From contig CAWIEF010000001.1 in assembly GCA_963835135.1 (NCBI GenBank), positions 294,189-358,188 on the forward strand: 64,000 bases of DNA, in the 5' to 3' direction. Of the stretch, positions 24,724-34,420 are shown piece after piece. This stretch comes from JAVVHH01 sp963835135. Lineage in GTDB: Bacteria; Pseudomonadota; Alphaproteobacteria; Acetobacterales; Acetobacteraceae. The notes below the pieces were generated by a model. The model ran no database searches, was not told where the DNA came from, and saw only the letters and a program-made list of their open reading frames with translations. How positions within the stretch are numbered: position 1 is the stretch's first letter; each line of letters begins with the position of its first letter. The translations under genes and the position numbers were made by a program.

Positions 24724-27051
24724 ATGAGGATCACGGTGATCGGCGGTGGACCGGGCGGCCTGTATTTCGCCCTGCTGACCAAGAAGCGCCGGCCCGACTG
24801 GGAGATCGAGGTCGTCGAGCAGAACCGGGCCGACGACACGTTCGGCTTCGGCGTCGTGTTCTCCGACGAGACGCTGGGCGAATTCCTCTCGCGCGACCGT
24901 CCTTCGTTCGACCGGATCCGCACCGAATTCCGTTACTGGGACGACGTCGCCGTGCACAAGCAGGGCGTGGAGATCCGTTGCGCCGGCAACGGCTTCGCCG
25001 GGATCGCGCGCATGACGCTGCTGCGCATCCTGCAGGAGCGCTGCCGCGAGGAGGGGGTCGTGCTCCGTTTCGGCGTCTCCGTCGCGCCGGACGCGCTGCC
25101 GGACGCCGACATCATTGTTGCCGCCGACGGGGTCAACTCGCGCATCCGCGAGCAGTTCCGCGACGCGTTCCAGCCCTCCGTCGTGCTGAAGTCGAACCGG
25201 TTCTGCTGGATGGGCTCGACCCGGCCGATGGGCGAATTCAACTATTTCTTCCGCGAAACTGAACACGGCATCATCTGCGCCCACACCTATCAATACGAGG
25301 CCGGCCGCTCGACCTGGATCTTCGAGATGGACGATGCCTGCTGGCGCGGGCACGGCTTCGACGCGATGGACGAGGCGCAGTCCAAGACCCGGCTTGAGCA
25401 GCTCTACGCCGACGAGCTGGCCGGCCATCCCCTGTTGCTGAACCGGTCCAATTGGCGGCAATTCCCGCGCATCTATTGCAACGAGTGGTCGCACGAGAAC
25501 ATCGTGCTGCTCGGCGATGCCAAGGCGTCGGCGCACTACTCGATCGGGTCCGGCACCAAGCTCGCGATGGAATGCGCGATCGCGCTGTCGGACGCAGTGG
25601 TGGCCAAGGCCGAGACGGACATCCCAGCTTCGTTTGCGGCCTACGAGGAACAGCGGCGCGCGCCCTGCCAAATCATCCAGCACAACGCCGACGTGTCGCT
25701 CGCCTGGTTCGAGCACATGAACCGCTCGTGGGACATGAGCCCGGAGCAGTTCGCCATGGTCGTGATGTGCCGGGCCAAGTCGATCACCTACGACAACCTG
25801 CAGGTCCGTGACCCGGAGTTCGTCGCCCGCGTCGATGGGGCCTTCTACGAACGGCTGTATCGCGAGACCGGCGACGACTACCGGGAGAGCCGGCCGACCC
25901 CGATGTTCACGCGCTTCAAGCTGCGCGAGATGGCGGTCGAGAACCGGGTCGCGATGTCGGCCATGGCGCAGTATTCCGCCGACGCGGACGGCAACCCGAC
26001 CGATTGGCACTTCGTGCACTACACGTCGCACGCGCTAGGCGGGGCCGGGCTGGTGTTCACCGAGATGACGTGTCCGTCGGCCGATGCGCGGATCACGCCG
26101 GGCTGCACCGGGCTGTGGACCGACGAGCACGAAGCGCGGTGGAAGCGGATCGCCGATTTCGTGCACGCCAACAGTAAGGCCAAGCTGGTGCTGCAACTCG
26201 GTCACGCCGGGCGCAAGGGCTCGACGCAGCTCGGCTGGCAGACGATGGACCAGCCGCTCGCAGAGGGGAATTGGCCGATCTATTCCGCCTCGCCGCTCGC
26301 CTACCACGAGGGCGTCAGCCAGGTGCCGAAGGCGCTCGACCGGGCCGACATGGACCGCATCGTCGCCGATTTCCGGCAGGCGACGCTCCGGGCCGACCGC
26401 GCCGGCTTCGACATGATCGAGCTGCATTGTGCGCACGGCTACCTGCTGGCCTCGTTCCTGTCGCCGCTGACCAACCGGCGCGACGACGCCTATGGCGGCT
26501 CGATCGAGAACCGGCTGCGCTTTCCGCTGGAGGTGTTCCAGGCCATGCGCGACGTGTGGCCGGCGCGAAAGCCGATGTCGGTGCGGGTGTCGGCGACGGA
26601 TTGGGTCGAGGGTGGGATCAGCGAGGCCGATATCTTCGCGGTCACGGCGGCGTTCGCCGAGGCTGGCTGCGACCTGATGGACGCCTCGGCCGGGCAGACG
26701 GTGGCGGATCAGAAGCCGGTCTATGGCCGCATGTTCCAGGTGCAGTTCGCCGAGGCGATCCGCAACGTGCCCCGCATGGCGGTCATGGCGGTGGGCGCGA
26801 TCACCGAGGCCGGCCAGGTCAACACGATCCTGCACACGCGCCGGGCCGACCTGGTCGCGCTGGGCCGGCCGCATCTGTGGAACCCGTATTTCGCGCGAGA
26901 GGCGGCGGCCTGGTATGACACCCGCAACCAGCACTGGCCGAAGCAATACTGGGCCGGACGCGATCAGGCGCACCGCGAACTGCCGAAGAAGCGCGAGCAG
27001 GAGGCCATCCTGCGGCGCAAGGCCCGGCCCCGACCACACGCTGGACCGTAG
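24724..27051 (+). CDS. Bifunctional 2-aminobenzoyl-CoA monooxygenase/reductase or salicylyl-CoA 5-hydroxylase
   Basis: A 775-residue fusion. Residues 1 to about 385 form an FAD monooxygenase (GGGPGGLYF, ADGVNSRIRE, LLGDAKASAHYSIGSG). Residues from about 390 to the end form an Old-Yellow-Enzyme FMN reductase (NRVAMSAMAQYSA, QLGHAGRKGS, CAHGYLLASFLSP). This architecture is known from 2-aminobenzoyl-CoA monooxygenase/reductase of Azoarcus evansii, which hydroxylates and then reduces the ring, and from proteins annotated as salicylyl-CoA 5-hydroxylase. An AAGGAG precedes the ATG. It is the signature enzyme of the right block. Confidence 0.92.
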   Translation: MRITVIGGGPGGLYFALLTKKRRPDWEIEVVEQNRADDTFGFGVVFSDETLGEFLSRDRPSFDRIRTEFRYWDDVAVHKQGVEIRCAGNGFAGIARMTLLRILQERCREEGVVLRFGVSVAPDALPDADIIVAADGVNSRIREQFRDAFQPSVVLKSNRFCWMGSTRPMGEFNYFFRETEHGIICAHTYQYEAGRSTWIFEMDDACWRGHGFDAMDEAQSKTRLEQLYADELAGHPLLLNRSNWRQFPRIYCNEWSHENIVLLGDAKASAHYSIGSGTKLAMECAIALSDAVVAKAETDIPASFAAYEEQRRAPCQIIQHNADVSLAWFEHMNRSWDMSPEQFAMVVMCRAKSITYDNLQVRDPEFVARVDGAFYERLYRETGDDYRESRPTPMFTRFKLREMAVENRVAMSAMAQYSADADGNPTDWHFVHYTSHALGGAGLVFTEMTCPSADARITPGCTGLWTDEHEARWKRIADFVHANSKAKLVLQLGHAGRKGSTQLGWQTMDQPLAEGNWPIYSASPLAYHEGVSQVPKALDRADMDRIVADFRQATLRADRAGFDMIELHCAHGYLLASFLSPLTNRRDDAYGGSIENRLRFPLEVFQAMRDVWPARKPMSVRVSATDWVEGGISEADIFAVTAAFAEAGCDLMDASAGQTVADQKPVYGRMFQVQFAEAIRNVPRMAVMAVGAITEAGQVNTILHTRRADLVALGRPHLWNPYFAREAAAWYDTRNQHWPKQYWAGRDQAHRELPKKREQEAILRRKARPRPHAGP

Positions 27052-27108
27052 CAGGTTGATCGCACGGCTTTTGCCGGACGTCCGCAATACCGCTAGAAGC
27101 CAGCGCGG

Positions 27109-28053
27109 ATGGCAGGGACGGTTCGGGTCCCGGTAACGTTGGGGGTAGCCGGCTTGACGGACGAACCAGGACAGGACGGCGAGACGCCGCCCCGACGCAA
27201 GTTCGACGACGTCGCCTCGCTGTTCGGCACGATCGTGCCCACGCCGGGAGCCGCCCCGCGCCTGGTGAGCGGCTTTCGGGCGCCCACGCCGCCGCCGCCA
27301 GCCCCGGCCCCCGAGCCGCCCGCTCCCGTGCCGGCACTGCGCACCGCCGTGGAGCGCACGCCCGAGCCGCGGCCCGAGCCGAAGCCGGCGCCGCGGCCGC
27401 GTCCGACCGAAGTGCCCTGGCCCGACGCCTTCGAGCCCCGCCCGAACTTCCGCCGGCGCGAGCCACGCAACTGGACGTGGTTGCTGCTGATCCCAGTCGG
27501 CTTCATCGCCGCCGTCGGCATCACCACCCTCGACCCCCGCACGATCCGGAACTGGCTCGAAACCCACGTCCTGCATCGGACGCCGATCGCGGCGACGACC
27601 GAGGCCCCGCTGCTCTCCCCTTTCCCGAGCGATCCCGCCCCCGCCGCGGCCGCTCCGCCCGCAGAGGCGCCCAACCCGTATCCGGCGATCCCGACCTCCC
27701 CGGTGCCCGTGCCGCCCGGCGCCGAGGTTTCGCCGCCTCCCGTCGACCCGGCCGAAGCCGCCGCCAACGCAGCCATCCCGATCCACATCACCATCCAGTA
27801 TCGCCGAAACATCCCCGGCTCGGACGGGGAGGCGCGACGGATCGCCGCTCTGCTGCAGAGCTACGGCGGCAGCATTGAGCTGCATCCCAACGTCGCGACC
27901 GTGCGGGTTCCCACCATCAACTACTACAACCCGTCCGACAAAGCCGCCGCCGCGGCTCTGGCGACCGCGCTGTCCAACGAGGCGGCCAACTGGACCGTGC
28001 GCGCCGGCACCGGCAAGAATCCACCCGGAACGCTCGACATCTGGCTGCCCTGA
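27109..28053 (+). CDS. Proline-rich single-pass membrane protein with LytR_C-like C-terminus
   Basis: A 314-residue protein. Residues 1-110 are a cytoplasmic, proline- and alanine-rich region. One membrane segment lies near residues 122-142 (WTWLLLIPVGFIAAVGIT). A second proline-rich linker follows, and the last 90 or so residues fold into a compact domain with NYYNPSDKAAAAALATAL, like the LytR_C domain of envelope proteins. It may bridge cytoplasm and periplasm or bind cell wall. I do not recognise a named family. The start is uncertain: ATG 27109 or a TTG near 27154 that follows a G-rich stretch. Confidence 0.65.
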   Translation: MAGTVRVPVTLGVAGLTDEPGQDGETPPRRKFDDVASLFGTIVPTPGAAPRLVSGFRAPTPPPPAPAPEPPAPVPALRTAVERTPEPRPEPKPAPRPRPTEVPWPDAFEPRPNFRRREPRNWTWLLLIPVGFIAAVGITTLDPRTIRNWLETHVLHRTPIAATTEAPLLSPFPSDPAPAAAAPPAEAPNPYPAIPTSPVPVPPGAEVSPPPVDPAEAAANAAIPIHITIQYRRNIPGSDGEARRIAALLQSYGGSIELHPNVATVRVPTINYYNPSDKAAAAALATALSNEAANWTVRAGTGKNPPGTLDIWLP

Positions 28054-28121
28054 CGGCCGAGTTGCAGGCAGGGGTTGCAAACGGGGTTGCCGAGCGTGAC
28101 GGCTTCGCGCAAAGTTTCGGC

Positions 28122-28373
28122 ATGCGCGCTCTCCTTCCGTTCCTCCTCGCCGTTCCGATCGTCGTATCTGGCTGCTCGGGGGAGCACGTGGTCAGCACGG
28201 CGAACGGGTCCGCGTATCAGGTCGATTGCGGCGGACTGTTCAGCACCAAGCTCGACTGCAACAAGCGCGCGCAGGAGATGTGCCCGTCCGGGTTTGACCC
28301 GCTGACCTCCCCGCCGGGCACCCTCGTCTTCACCTGCTCGCGCCGCCCGATCCCCGCCACGGCGCCGATCTGA
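28122..28373 (+). CDS. Small lipoprotein of unknown function
   Basis: An 83-residue protein with a short signal peptide and lipobox VVSGC, so it is predicted to be lipidated at that cysteine. The mature part has four further cysteines in a pattern DCGG...DCNK...MCPSG...FTCS, which could form two disulfides in the periplasm. No family is recognised. It ends five bases before the M20 amidohydrolase ATG, so the two may share a message. Confidence 0.6.
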   Translation: MRALLPFLLAVPIVVSGCSGEHVVSTANGSAYQVDCGGLFSTKLDCNKRAQEMCPSGFDPLTSPPGTLVFTCSRRPIPATAPI

Positions 28374-28378
28374 CGTCT

Positions 28379-29536
28379 ATGTCGATCATCGATCTGATCC
28401 GCCGCGACCAGTCGATGCTGGAAGCGATCCGGCATGATCTGCACGCCCACCCCGAGCTCGGCCTCGAGGAGCACCGCACCGCCGACATCGTGGCGCGGCA
28501 GCTCGAGAGTTGGGGGCTCGACGTCACCCGCGCCGTCGGGCGGACCGGCGTCGTCGGCACGTTGCGCAACGGCACCGGCAACCGCGCGCTCGGCCTGCGC
28601 GCCGACATGGACGCGCTGCCGATGCAGGAGATGACGGACCTGCCGTTCCGCTCGACCGTCCCGGGGAAGATGCACGCCTGCGGCCATGACGGGCACACGA
28701 CGATGCTGCTGGGCGCGGCCAAGTATCTCGCCGAGACCCGCCGCTTCAGCGGCACCGTGCATTTCATCTTCCAGCCCGGCGAGGAAGGCTGCGGCGGCGC
28801 GCTCGCCATGCTCGAGGACGGGCTGTTCGACCGCTTCCCCTGCGACACGATCTTCGGGCTGCACAACCGCACCGGCATGGATGTCGGCACCGTCGTCATG
28901 CTGGATGGCGTCGCCATGGCCGGTGGCGGCTTTTTCGACATCACCATCACCGGACAGGGCGCCCACGGCGCGCAGCCGGAAAAGAGCGTCGACCCGGTGC
29001 TCACCGCGTGCCAACTCGCGACCGCGCTGCAATCCGTCGTCTCGCGCACCGTCAACCCGAAGGACCCGGCCGTCCTCAGTATCACCAAGATCACCGGCGG
29101 CGATGCCTACAACGTCATCCCGCAGACGGCCGTGCTGTCCGGCACCGCGCGCTTTTTCTCCCGCCCGGTTGGCGAGTTGATCGAAGCGACCGTGCGCCGC
29201 CTGGCCGACGGGATCGCGACCGGGTTCGGCGCGACCGCCTCGGTCGACTGGCGCCTGATCTTCGCGCCAACCATCAACTCGGCCGAACCCGCCGCTGCGG
29301 TCCGCCGTGCCGCCGAAGCGCTCGAGGGCCCGGCCAACCTCGTCACCGACAAGCCCCCGGTGATGGGCTCGGAGGATTTCGCCTTCATGCTGGAGAAGGT
29401 GCCCGGCGCCTATTTCAACATCGGCAACGGACCCGGCTTCAGCCCGCACAATCCCGGCTACGCCTTCAACGACGCCGCCATCCCGCACGGCGCCGCCATG
29501 TTCGCCCAGATCGTCGAGCAGGAACTAGCCGCGTAG
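28379..29536 (+). CDS. M20-family amidohydrolase (hippurate hydrolase type)
   Basis: A 385-residue metal-dependent amidohydrolase. It has the M20D signature: RADMDALP, HACGHDGHT with metal-binding Cys and His, the catalytic FQPGEEGCGG, and the late NPGYAFND region. Relatives cleave N-acyl amino acids, hippurate or indole-3-acetyl amino acids. There is no signal peptide, so it is cytoplasmic. The C-terminus overlaps the convergent ureohydrolase gene by 12 bases. Confidence 0.88.
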   Translation: MSIIDLIRRDQSMLEAIRHDLHAHPELGLEEHRTADIVARQLESWGLDVTRAVGRTGVVGTLRNGTGNRALGLRADMDALPMQEMTDLPFRSTVPGKMHACGHDGHTTMLLGAAKYLAETRRFSGTVHFIFQPGEEGCGGALAMLEDGLFDRFPCDTIFGLHNRTGMDVGTVVMLDGVAMAGGGFFDITITGQGAHGAQPEKSVDPVLTACQLATALQSVVSRTVNPKDPAVLSITKITGGDAYNVIPQTAVLSGTARFFSRPVGELIEATVRRLADGIATGFGATASVDWRLIFAPTINSAEPAAAVRRAAEALEGPANLVTDKPPVMGSEDFAFMLEKVPGAYFNIGNGPGFSPHNPGYAFNDAAIPHGAAMFAQIVEQELAA

Positions 29537-30499
29537 CTCCCGCGCCTTCGCCACCACGCACAGGATCTCGAACAGGATCGACGCGCCGCTGAACGCCGTG
29601 ATGCCGCCGACGTCGAACGGTGGGCTCACCTCCACCAGGTCCGCGCCCACGACGTCCAGACCCATCATGCCGCGCACCATGCGCTGCGCCTCGATCATGG
29701 TGATCCCGCCGGCCTCCGGGGTGCCGGTTCCTGGCGCCCAGACCGGGTCGAGGCTGTCGATGTCGAAACTCATGTAGCATGGGCCGTCGCCCACGACACG
29801 GCGGGCCTCCTCGACGGCATAGCGCCAGCCCTTGTCGTACAGCTCCTCCATGGGGATCACCCGCATCCCCGCCTTCTCGCTATAATCCCACATGCCGCCC
29901 GGCACCGTGCTGCTTCCGCGCAGCCCGATCTGGATGACCCGGTGCGGGTCGAGCAGGCCGTCATCCATCGCGCGGCGGAACGGCGCGCCGTGGTGGTAGC
30001 GCGAGCCCATGTAGTCGTCGCCGGTGTCGCCATGCGCGTCAATATGGATCATCCCGACCGGCCGTTCGGCCGCCACGGCGCGCAGGATCGGCCAGGCGAT
30101 CGAATGATCGCCGCCGACCGTCACAGGCGTCACCCCGGCGCTCACGACCCGGCGGTAGAACGCCTCGATCTCGCTCAGCGCGCCCTGTAGCTCGTACGGA
30201 CGCTCGATCCAGCAATCGCCGAGATCGCGCACGCGCGCGGTGTCGAACGGGGCCGCCCCGGTCGCGGCGTTGTACGGCCGCAGCAGGCTGGATTGGTTGC
30301 GGACCTCACGGGGACCATGCCGTGCGCCGGGCCGGTTGGTCACGCCGCCGTCGAACGGCACGCCGATCAAACCGATGTCCACCTCGTTCAGGTCTTGCGC
30401 ATAGGGGGTGCGGAAGAAGGTCGGGATGCCGGTGTAGCGCGGCTGGCGCTGCGGGTCCTGCATCGAGGGATAGTGCTCGGCGGGCTTAAGCTGATCCAT
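29525..30499 (-). CDS. Ureohydrolase (agmatinase/guanidino-acid hydrolase)
   Basis: A 324-residue ureohydrolase with all manganese-binding motifs: GGDHS, DAHGD and SFDIDSLDP. The N-terminal NRPGARHGPREVRN is also conserved. The family hydrolyses agmatine, guanidinobutyrate or guanidinopropionate to urea and an amine. The substrate cannot be settled here. It follows hpnG on the same strand by about 50 bases and converges with the M20 amidohydrolase, so it might be read through from the hopanoid operon. Confidence 0.88.
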   Translation of the reverse strand: MDQLKPAEHYPSMQDPQRQPRYTGIPTFFRTPYAQDLNEVDIGLIGVPFDGGVTNRPGARHGPREVRNQSSLLRPYNAATGAAPFDTARVRDLGDCWIERPYELQGALSEIEAFYRRVVSAGVTPVTVGGDHSIAWPILRAVAAERPVGMIHIDAHGDTGDDYMGSRYHHGAPFRRAMDDGLLDPHRVIQIGLRGSSTVPGGMWDYSEKAGMRVIPMEELYDKGWRYAVEEARRVVGDGPCYMSFDIDSLDPVWAPGTGTPEAGGITMIEAQRMVRGMMGLDVVGADLVEVSPPFDVGGITAFSGASILFEILCVVAKARELRG

Positions 30500-30550
30500 G
30501 GCCGCGCGTGTAGCCGATACGGCACCACGAGGCGAGACGCCCGGCGATAA

Positions 30551-31201
30551 CTATCCGGCGGCGGCGATCTGTTTGACGCGCCGCGACAGGGCACGCCGCG
30601 CCCGCGCCGCGTCCGTCCCGAGCACGATCAGCGCCGCGAACTCGGCCGGCCGCCTGATCGCCTCCCGCATCATCGCGCCCGTGTTGATCTTGCCGTCGGG
30701 ATCGAGTGCGACGAGAGCGGCCTGCGGAAGCGACCGGCGTGCCGGGTCGCAGATGGCGCGGAGGACGGCGAAGGGGAGCGCATGCCGCCCGGCCGCTTCG
30801 GCCACCGCGGCGCTCTCCAGATCGACCGCTGCCGCGCCGGTGCGGAGGAACAGCGCTTCCTTCTCGGCCGCCGTCGCCACCACCGCGCCGCCGCTGAACA
30901 TCGCGCCGCCGACCTGCCCGAGGCGAGCCGCCAGCGGTGGGTGTGTTGGCCAATGGCCGTCTTGCGATAGGACCACGTCCGGAACCACTAGGGCGCCCGG
31001 CCTCAACTCCGGATGCAACCCGCCTGCCAGGCCGAAGCTGATCAAGCTGCGGACGCCTTTGCCGATCAACCGGCTACAGGCCGCCGCCGCTCCTTCCGCG
31101 TCGCCGCCCCCGACCTCGACGATGCCGCCGAGCCGACGGGCGATCCGGGCCTCTGCCTCGAGACCCACGACGATGCCGAGATCGTCAAAAACCGTACGCA
31201 A
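30551..31201 (-). CDS. hpnG: Hopanoid nucleoside phosphorylase HpnG
   Basis: A 216-residue nucleoside-phosphorylase-fold protein. The N-terminus reads LGIVVGLEAEARIARRLGG, and the central FGLAGGLHPELRPGALVVP and late VDLESAAVAEAA segments are typical. HpnG removes adenine from adenosylhopane to start side-chain processing of C35 hopanoids. It is the last gene of the hpn operon, overlapping shc by 17 bases from a TTG start at 31201; a GTG near 31177 is an alternative start. Confidence 0.85.
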   Translation of the reverse strand: MRTVFDDLGIVVGLEAEARIARRLGGIVEVGGGDAEGAAAACSRLIGKGVRSLISFGLAGGLHPELRPGALVVPDVVLSQDGHWPTHPPLAARLGQVGGAMFSGGAVVATAAEKEALFLRTGAAAVDLESAAVAEAAGRHALPFAVLRAICDPARRSLPQAALVALDPDGKINTGAMMREAIRRPAEFAALIVLGTDAARARRALSRRVKQIAAAG

Positions 31202-33131
31202 CCCGGGGCGTGTTGGCCCGGCGCAGGTTCCGGAACCGCGCCAGCGCCATCAGCGGGAAGAATAGCCGATACCCGTGATATCGAAGATAGAACACCTTCG
31301 GGAAACCGACGGCCGTGTAGGCCTTCTCCTCCCACTCGCCGTCTGCCATCTGCGTGCGCGCCAGGTAATCGGCGCCGCGCTGCACGGCCGGCCCGGTCTC
31401 GCCCGCCGCCATCAGTCCCAGCATGGCCCACGCGGTCTGGGAGGCCGTGCTGCTCTTGTACTCGCCCGCCGGCGCCGCGTCGTAGCTTTCCTCGTCCTCG
31501 CCCCAGCCGCCATCGGCCCGTTGCTTGGACAGCAGCCACGCCACCGCGCGCCGGATCGTAGGGTCCGCATGGTCCAGCCCGGCCGCGTTCAGCGCGATCA
31601 GCACCGACCACGTGCCATAGATGTAGTTGGTGCCCCAGCGGCCGAACCAACTGCCATCCGGCTCCTGCTCGCGACGCAGATAATCGATCGCACGCTGCAT
31701 GACCGGATCATCGCTCGGAATGCCGATCTGCGCCAGGAACGAGACGCAGCGTCCAGTGACGTCGGCGGTGGGCGGGTCCAGCAACGCCCCGTGGTCGGCG
31801 AACGGGATGTGGTTGAGCGCGTAATGCGTGTTGTCCGCGTCGAAAGCGCCCCAGCCGCCATTGGCGCTCTGCATCCCGAGGATCCAGTCGCGGGCCCGCT
31901 CGATGCTGTGCTGATGCGCCGGGTCGCCGTTGCGATGGAGCAGCATGCCGACGACAGCGGTGTCGTCCACGTCCGGGTAATGGGCGTTGTTGTATTGGAA
32001 CGCCCAGCCGCCGGGTGGTGCGTTGGGCCTGATGTCGGCCCAGTCGCCGCGCACCTCGGTGATCTGCTGGTCGACGAGCCAGTCGCATGCGGCCTGGGTG
32101 CTGGGGGCCGCGCCCATCGCCTCGGCCACGGCGTGGCCAGCCAGGCTGGTATCCCAAATCGGCGACAGGCAGGGCTGGCAATAGGCCTCGTCCTCCGTCT
32201 GCACGAGCAGTTTGCGTATCGCGGCCCAGGCGACCGCGGCGTCGGGGTGCTCTAAACCCATGCCGAGCGCGTCGAAGAACATGACCGTGTTGGCCATCGC
32301 CGGATAGATCGCGCCGAGCCCGTCCTCGCCGTTCAGCCGTTCCTGCACGAACGCTGCGGCCATGGCGATCGCCCGCGCCCGCGAACGCGTGGGGAACAGC
32401 GGCTCGGCCCGGCGGACCACCACGTCGAGCGCCTTGAAAAATCGGCCCCAGGCCGACCGGTATGGCCCGCGAACCCAGTCGCGCACCGTGTCCGCCGGTT
32501 GGACGAACAGCTCCGGGATCTCGACCCCGTTCGGGTTGCGCGCCTGCGGCTGCAGCGCCATCAGCCCGAGCAGCGGCACCAGCACCGTGCGCGACCAATA
32601 GGAGATCTTCGACAGATGGAAGAAGAACCACTTGGGCAGCAGCATGATCTCGACCGGCATGCAGGGCGCCGCCCGCCACGGCACCTGGCCGAACAGGGCC
32701 AGCTGCACGCGGGTGAACACGTTGCAGCGCGCCGCGCCGCCGGCGCGCAGGATGGCGTCGCGCGCCCGGACCATGTGCGGCGCGTCCACCGGATCGCCGA
32801 TGCAGCGCAGCGCGTAGTAGGCCTTGACGCTCGCCGACAGGTTGAACACCCCGTCATGGAACAACGGCCAGCCGCCGTGCTCGCCCTGGATCCGCCGCAG
32901 GTAGACGCCGATCTTGCGCTCCAGCGGTGCGTCGATCCGGTCCATATAGTGTTCGAGCAACACGTATTCGGCCGGAATGGTCGCGTCCGCCTCGAGCTCG
33001 AACACCCAGTGACCATCGGATTTCTGCCGCTTGGAGAGTGCATTGGCAGCACCCTCGATGGAGCGGTCGAGCGTCGGTTCGACGGTAGTGGACCGGGTCA
33101 ATGGCTCATACGTCAAGGTTTCACTGGGCAT
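31185..33131 (-). CDS. shc: Squalene-hopene cyclase
   Basis: A 648-residue cyclase of the usual length. The DxDD motif for squalene protonation is intact (DVDDTAVV), and several QW repeats are visible (NGGWGAFDADN, DGSWFGRWG, DGGWGEDEESYD). It is membrane-associated and makes hopene and hopanol from squalene supplied by HpnC, HpnD and HpnE. The start overlaps hpnE by 19 bases, and the stop overlaps hpnG by 17. Confidence 0.97.
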   Translation of the reverse strand: MPSETLTYEPLTRSTTVEPTLDRSIEGAANALSKRQKSDGHWVFELEADATIPAEYVLLEHYMDRIDAPLERKIGVYLRRIQGEHGGWPLFHDGVFNLSASVKAYYALRCIGDPVDAPHMVRARDAILRAGGAARCNVFTRVQLALFGQVPWRAAPCMPVEIMLLPKWFFFHLSKISYWSRTVLVPLLGLMALQPQARNPNGVEIPELFVQPADTVRDWVRGPYRSAWGRFFKALDVVVRRAEPLFPTRSRARAIAMAAAFVQERLNGEDGLGAIYPAMANTVMFFDALGMGLEHPDAAVAWAAIRKLLVQTEDEAYCQPCLSPIWDTSLAGHAVAEAMGAAPSTQAACDWLVDQQITEVRGDWADIRPNAPPGGWAFQYNNAHYPDVDDTAVVGMLLHRNGDPAHQHSIERARDWILGMQSANGGWGAFDADNTHYALNHIPFADHGALLDPPTADVTGRCVSFLAQIGIPSDDPVMQRAIDYLRREQEPDGSWFGRWGTNYIYGTWSVLIALNAAGLDHADPTIRRAVAWLLSKQRADGGWGEDEESYDAAPAGEYKSSTASQTAWAMLGLMAAGETGPAVQRGADYLARTQMADGEWEEKAYTAVGFPKVFYLRYHGYRLFFPLMALARFRNLRRANTPRVAYGF

Positions 33132-34420
33132 TCAAGAACATCTACTCGCGTCTCTGACTCAAAAATCCCTGGCCGCGCCGTGGCCAGAAGGAACTCGGCC
33201 GCGGTTCGGCCAGAACGAATGGCTCCCTCGATGGTCGACGGCAAACCGGTTGACGTCCAATCACCGGCCAGCACCAGATTGCGGAGCTTGGTCCCAGAGG
33301 ATGGCCGTTTCCGGTTCTGCTCCGGTGTCGCCGAGAACGTCGCACGTTTCTCCCTTAACACGCGCCAGAGTGGGAGCGGTTCAGGTAGAGCGAGCGCTGT
33401 GCGCACTTCTTGCCACACATGTTGCGCGACGGCCACTGGCTCCATCGCCGAATACCGATTGGCTGCCGAGATCGTGACGCTGACCACGCCGGGTTTGACG
33501 AACACCCACTCCGCCAAGCTTCCGACCATCCCCATGAAGCCGGCCTGCTCGGGAACGGCGTCGGGCGGCACGTCGAGTCGGAAATGCACGTTCAGGATCG
33601 CCTCGAATGCGTCGGGGCCGCGCACCTCTGGCAGCAGCGCGGTGGCCACCGGCGACGGCACGGCGAGCACGATGGCGTCCCGTGCGCCGAGCGGCTCGTC
33701 CCCGAGCGCGGTCGCGCGTCCATTCTCGCGCTGGATTGCCGCGACCCGGCTCGAGAGCCGGATGGCCGCCCCGCGCGCCCGCAGCCACACCACCGCGGGA
33801 TCGATGAACGATTCCGACAATCCCTCCCGCGGGAAGGAGGGGATGCATGCCGCCCCGCCATCGCCGAGGCTTTCCGCAACGACAGCGGACAGCAACTGGG
33901 CGCTCGCCGTCTCCGGTGGCGTATTCAGCGCCGCCACCGCCAACGGCTCCAACAGACGCCGATATAGCGTGCCCGGGCGCAGCACATTGGCCACCGTCGC
34001 CTCCGGCCCGGCCCGGCGCAGCGCGATCAGTTGCAGGTAGTCGCCCACCCGCGTCCCCGGCACGCGACGGCGCTTGTCGAATATCCAGAACGGGAACGGC
34101 CCGCGATTCGGCCGCACCACCCAGCGCTCGCCGCTCTGCAGGTCGATGAAGGGAAAGGCGGGAGTGGCCGGGCCGGCCAACGTGCCCCGCGCGCCAACCT
34201 GGTCGAGGAAGGCGAACGCCGCCTTGTTGCCGGAGAGCAGCAGGTGGTTCCCGTTGTCGATCCGGCATCCGAGCTCGCGGTCGAAATACGATCGGCACCG
34301 GCCGCCGGCGGCCGGCCCGGCCTCGTGCACCGTCACCCGCACGCCCCGCTCCACCAGCGTCAGCGCGGCCGCCAAGCCGGCCAGCCCGGCGCCCACCACG
34401 TGCACATGCGACCAGCTCAT
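33113..34420 (-). CDS. hpnE: Hydroxysqualene dehydroxylase-type flavoprotein HpnE
   Basis: A 435-residue phytoene-desaturase-like flavoprotein with the N-terminal FAD motif VVGAGLAGLAAAL and the C-terminal LAGDWTSTGLPSTIEGAIRSG signature. In the HpnCDE squalene route it reduces hydroxysqualene to squalene. The ATG at 34420 overlaps the hpnD stop (ATGA). The position between hpnD and shc is standard. Confidence 0.93.
   Translation of the reverse strand: MSWSHVHVVGAGLAGLAAALTLVERGVRVTVHEAGPAAGGRCRSYFDRELGCRIDNGNHLLLSGNKAAFAFLDQVGARGTLAGPATPAFPFIDLQSGERWVVRPNRGPFPFWIFDKRRRVPGTRVGDYLQLIALRRAGPEATVANVLRPGTLYRRLLEPLAVAALNTPPETASAQLLSAVVAESLGDGGAACIPSFPREGLSESFIDPAVVWLRARGAAIRLSSRVAAIQRENGRATALGDEPLGARDAIVLAVPSPVATALLPEVRGPDAFEAILNVHFRLDVPPDAVPEQAGFMGMVGSLAEWVFVKPGVVSVTISAANRYSAMEPVAVAQHVWQEVRTALALPEPLPLWRVLREKRATFSATPEQNRKRPSSGTKLRNLVLAGDWTSTGLPSTIEGAIRSGRTAAEFLLATARPGIFESETRVDVLECPVKP

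Noticed and set aside
28071..28090. Direct repeat GGGGTTGC twice, 12 bases apart
   Set aside because: Only eight bases long and not repeated elsewhere nearby; probably chance.
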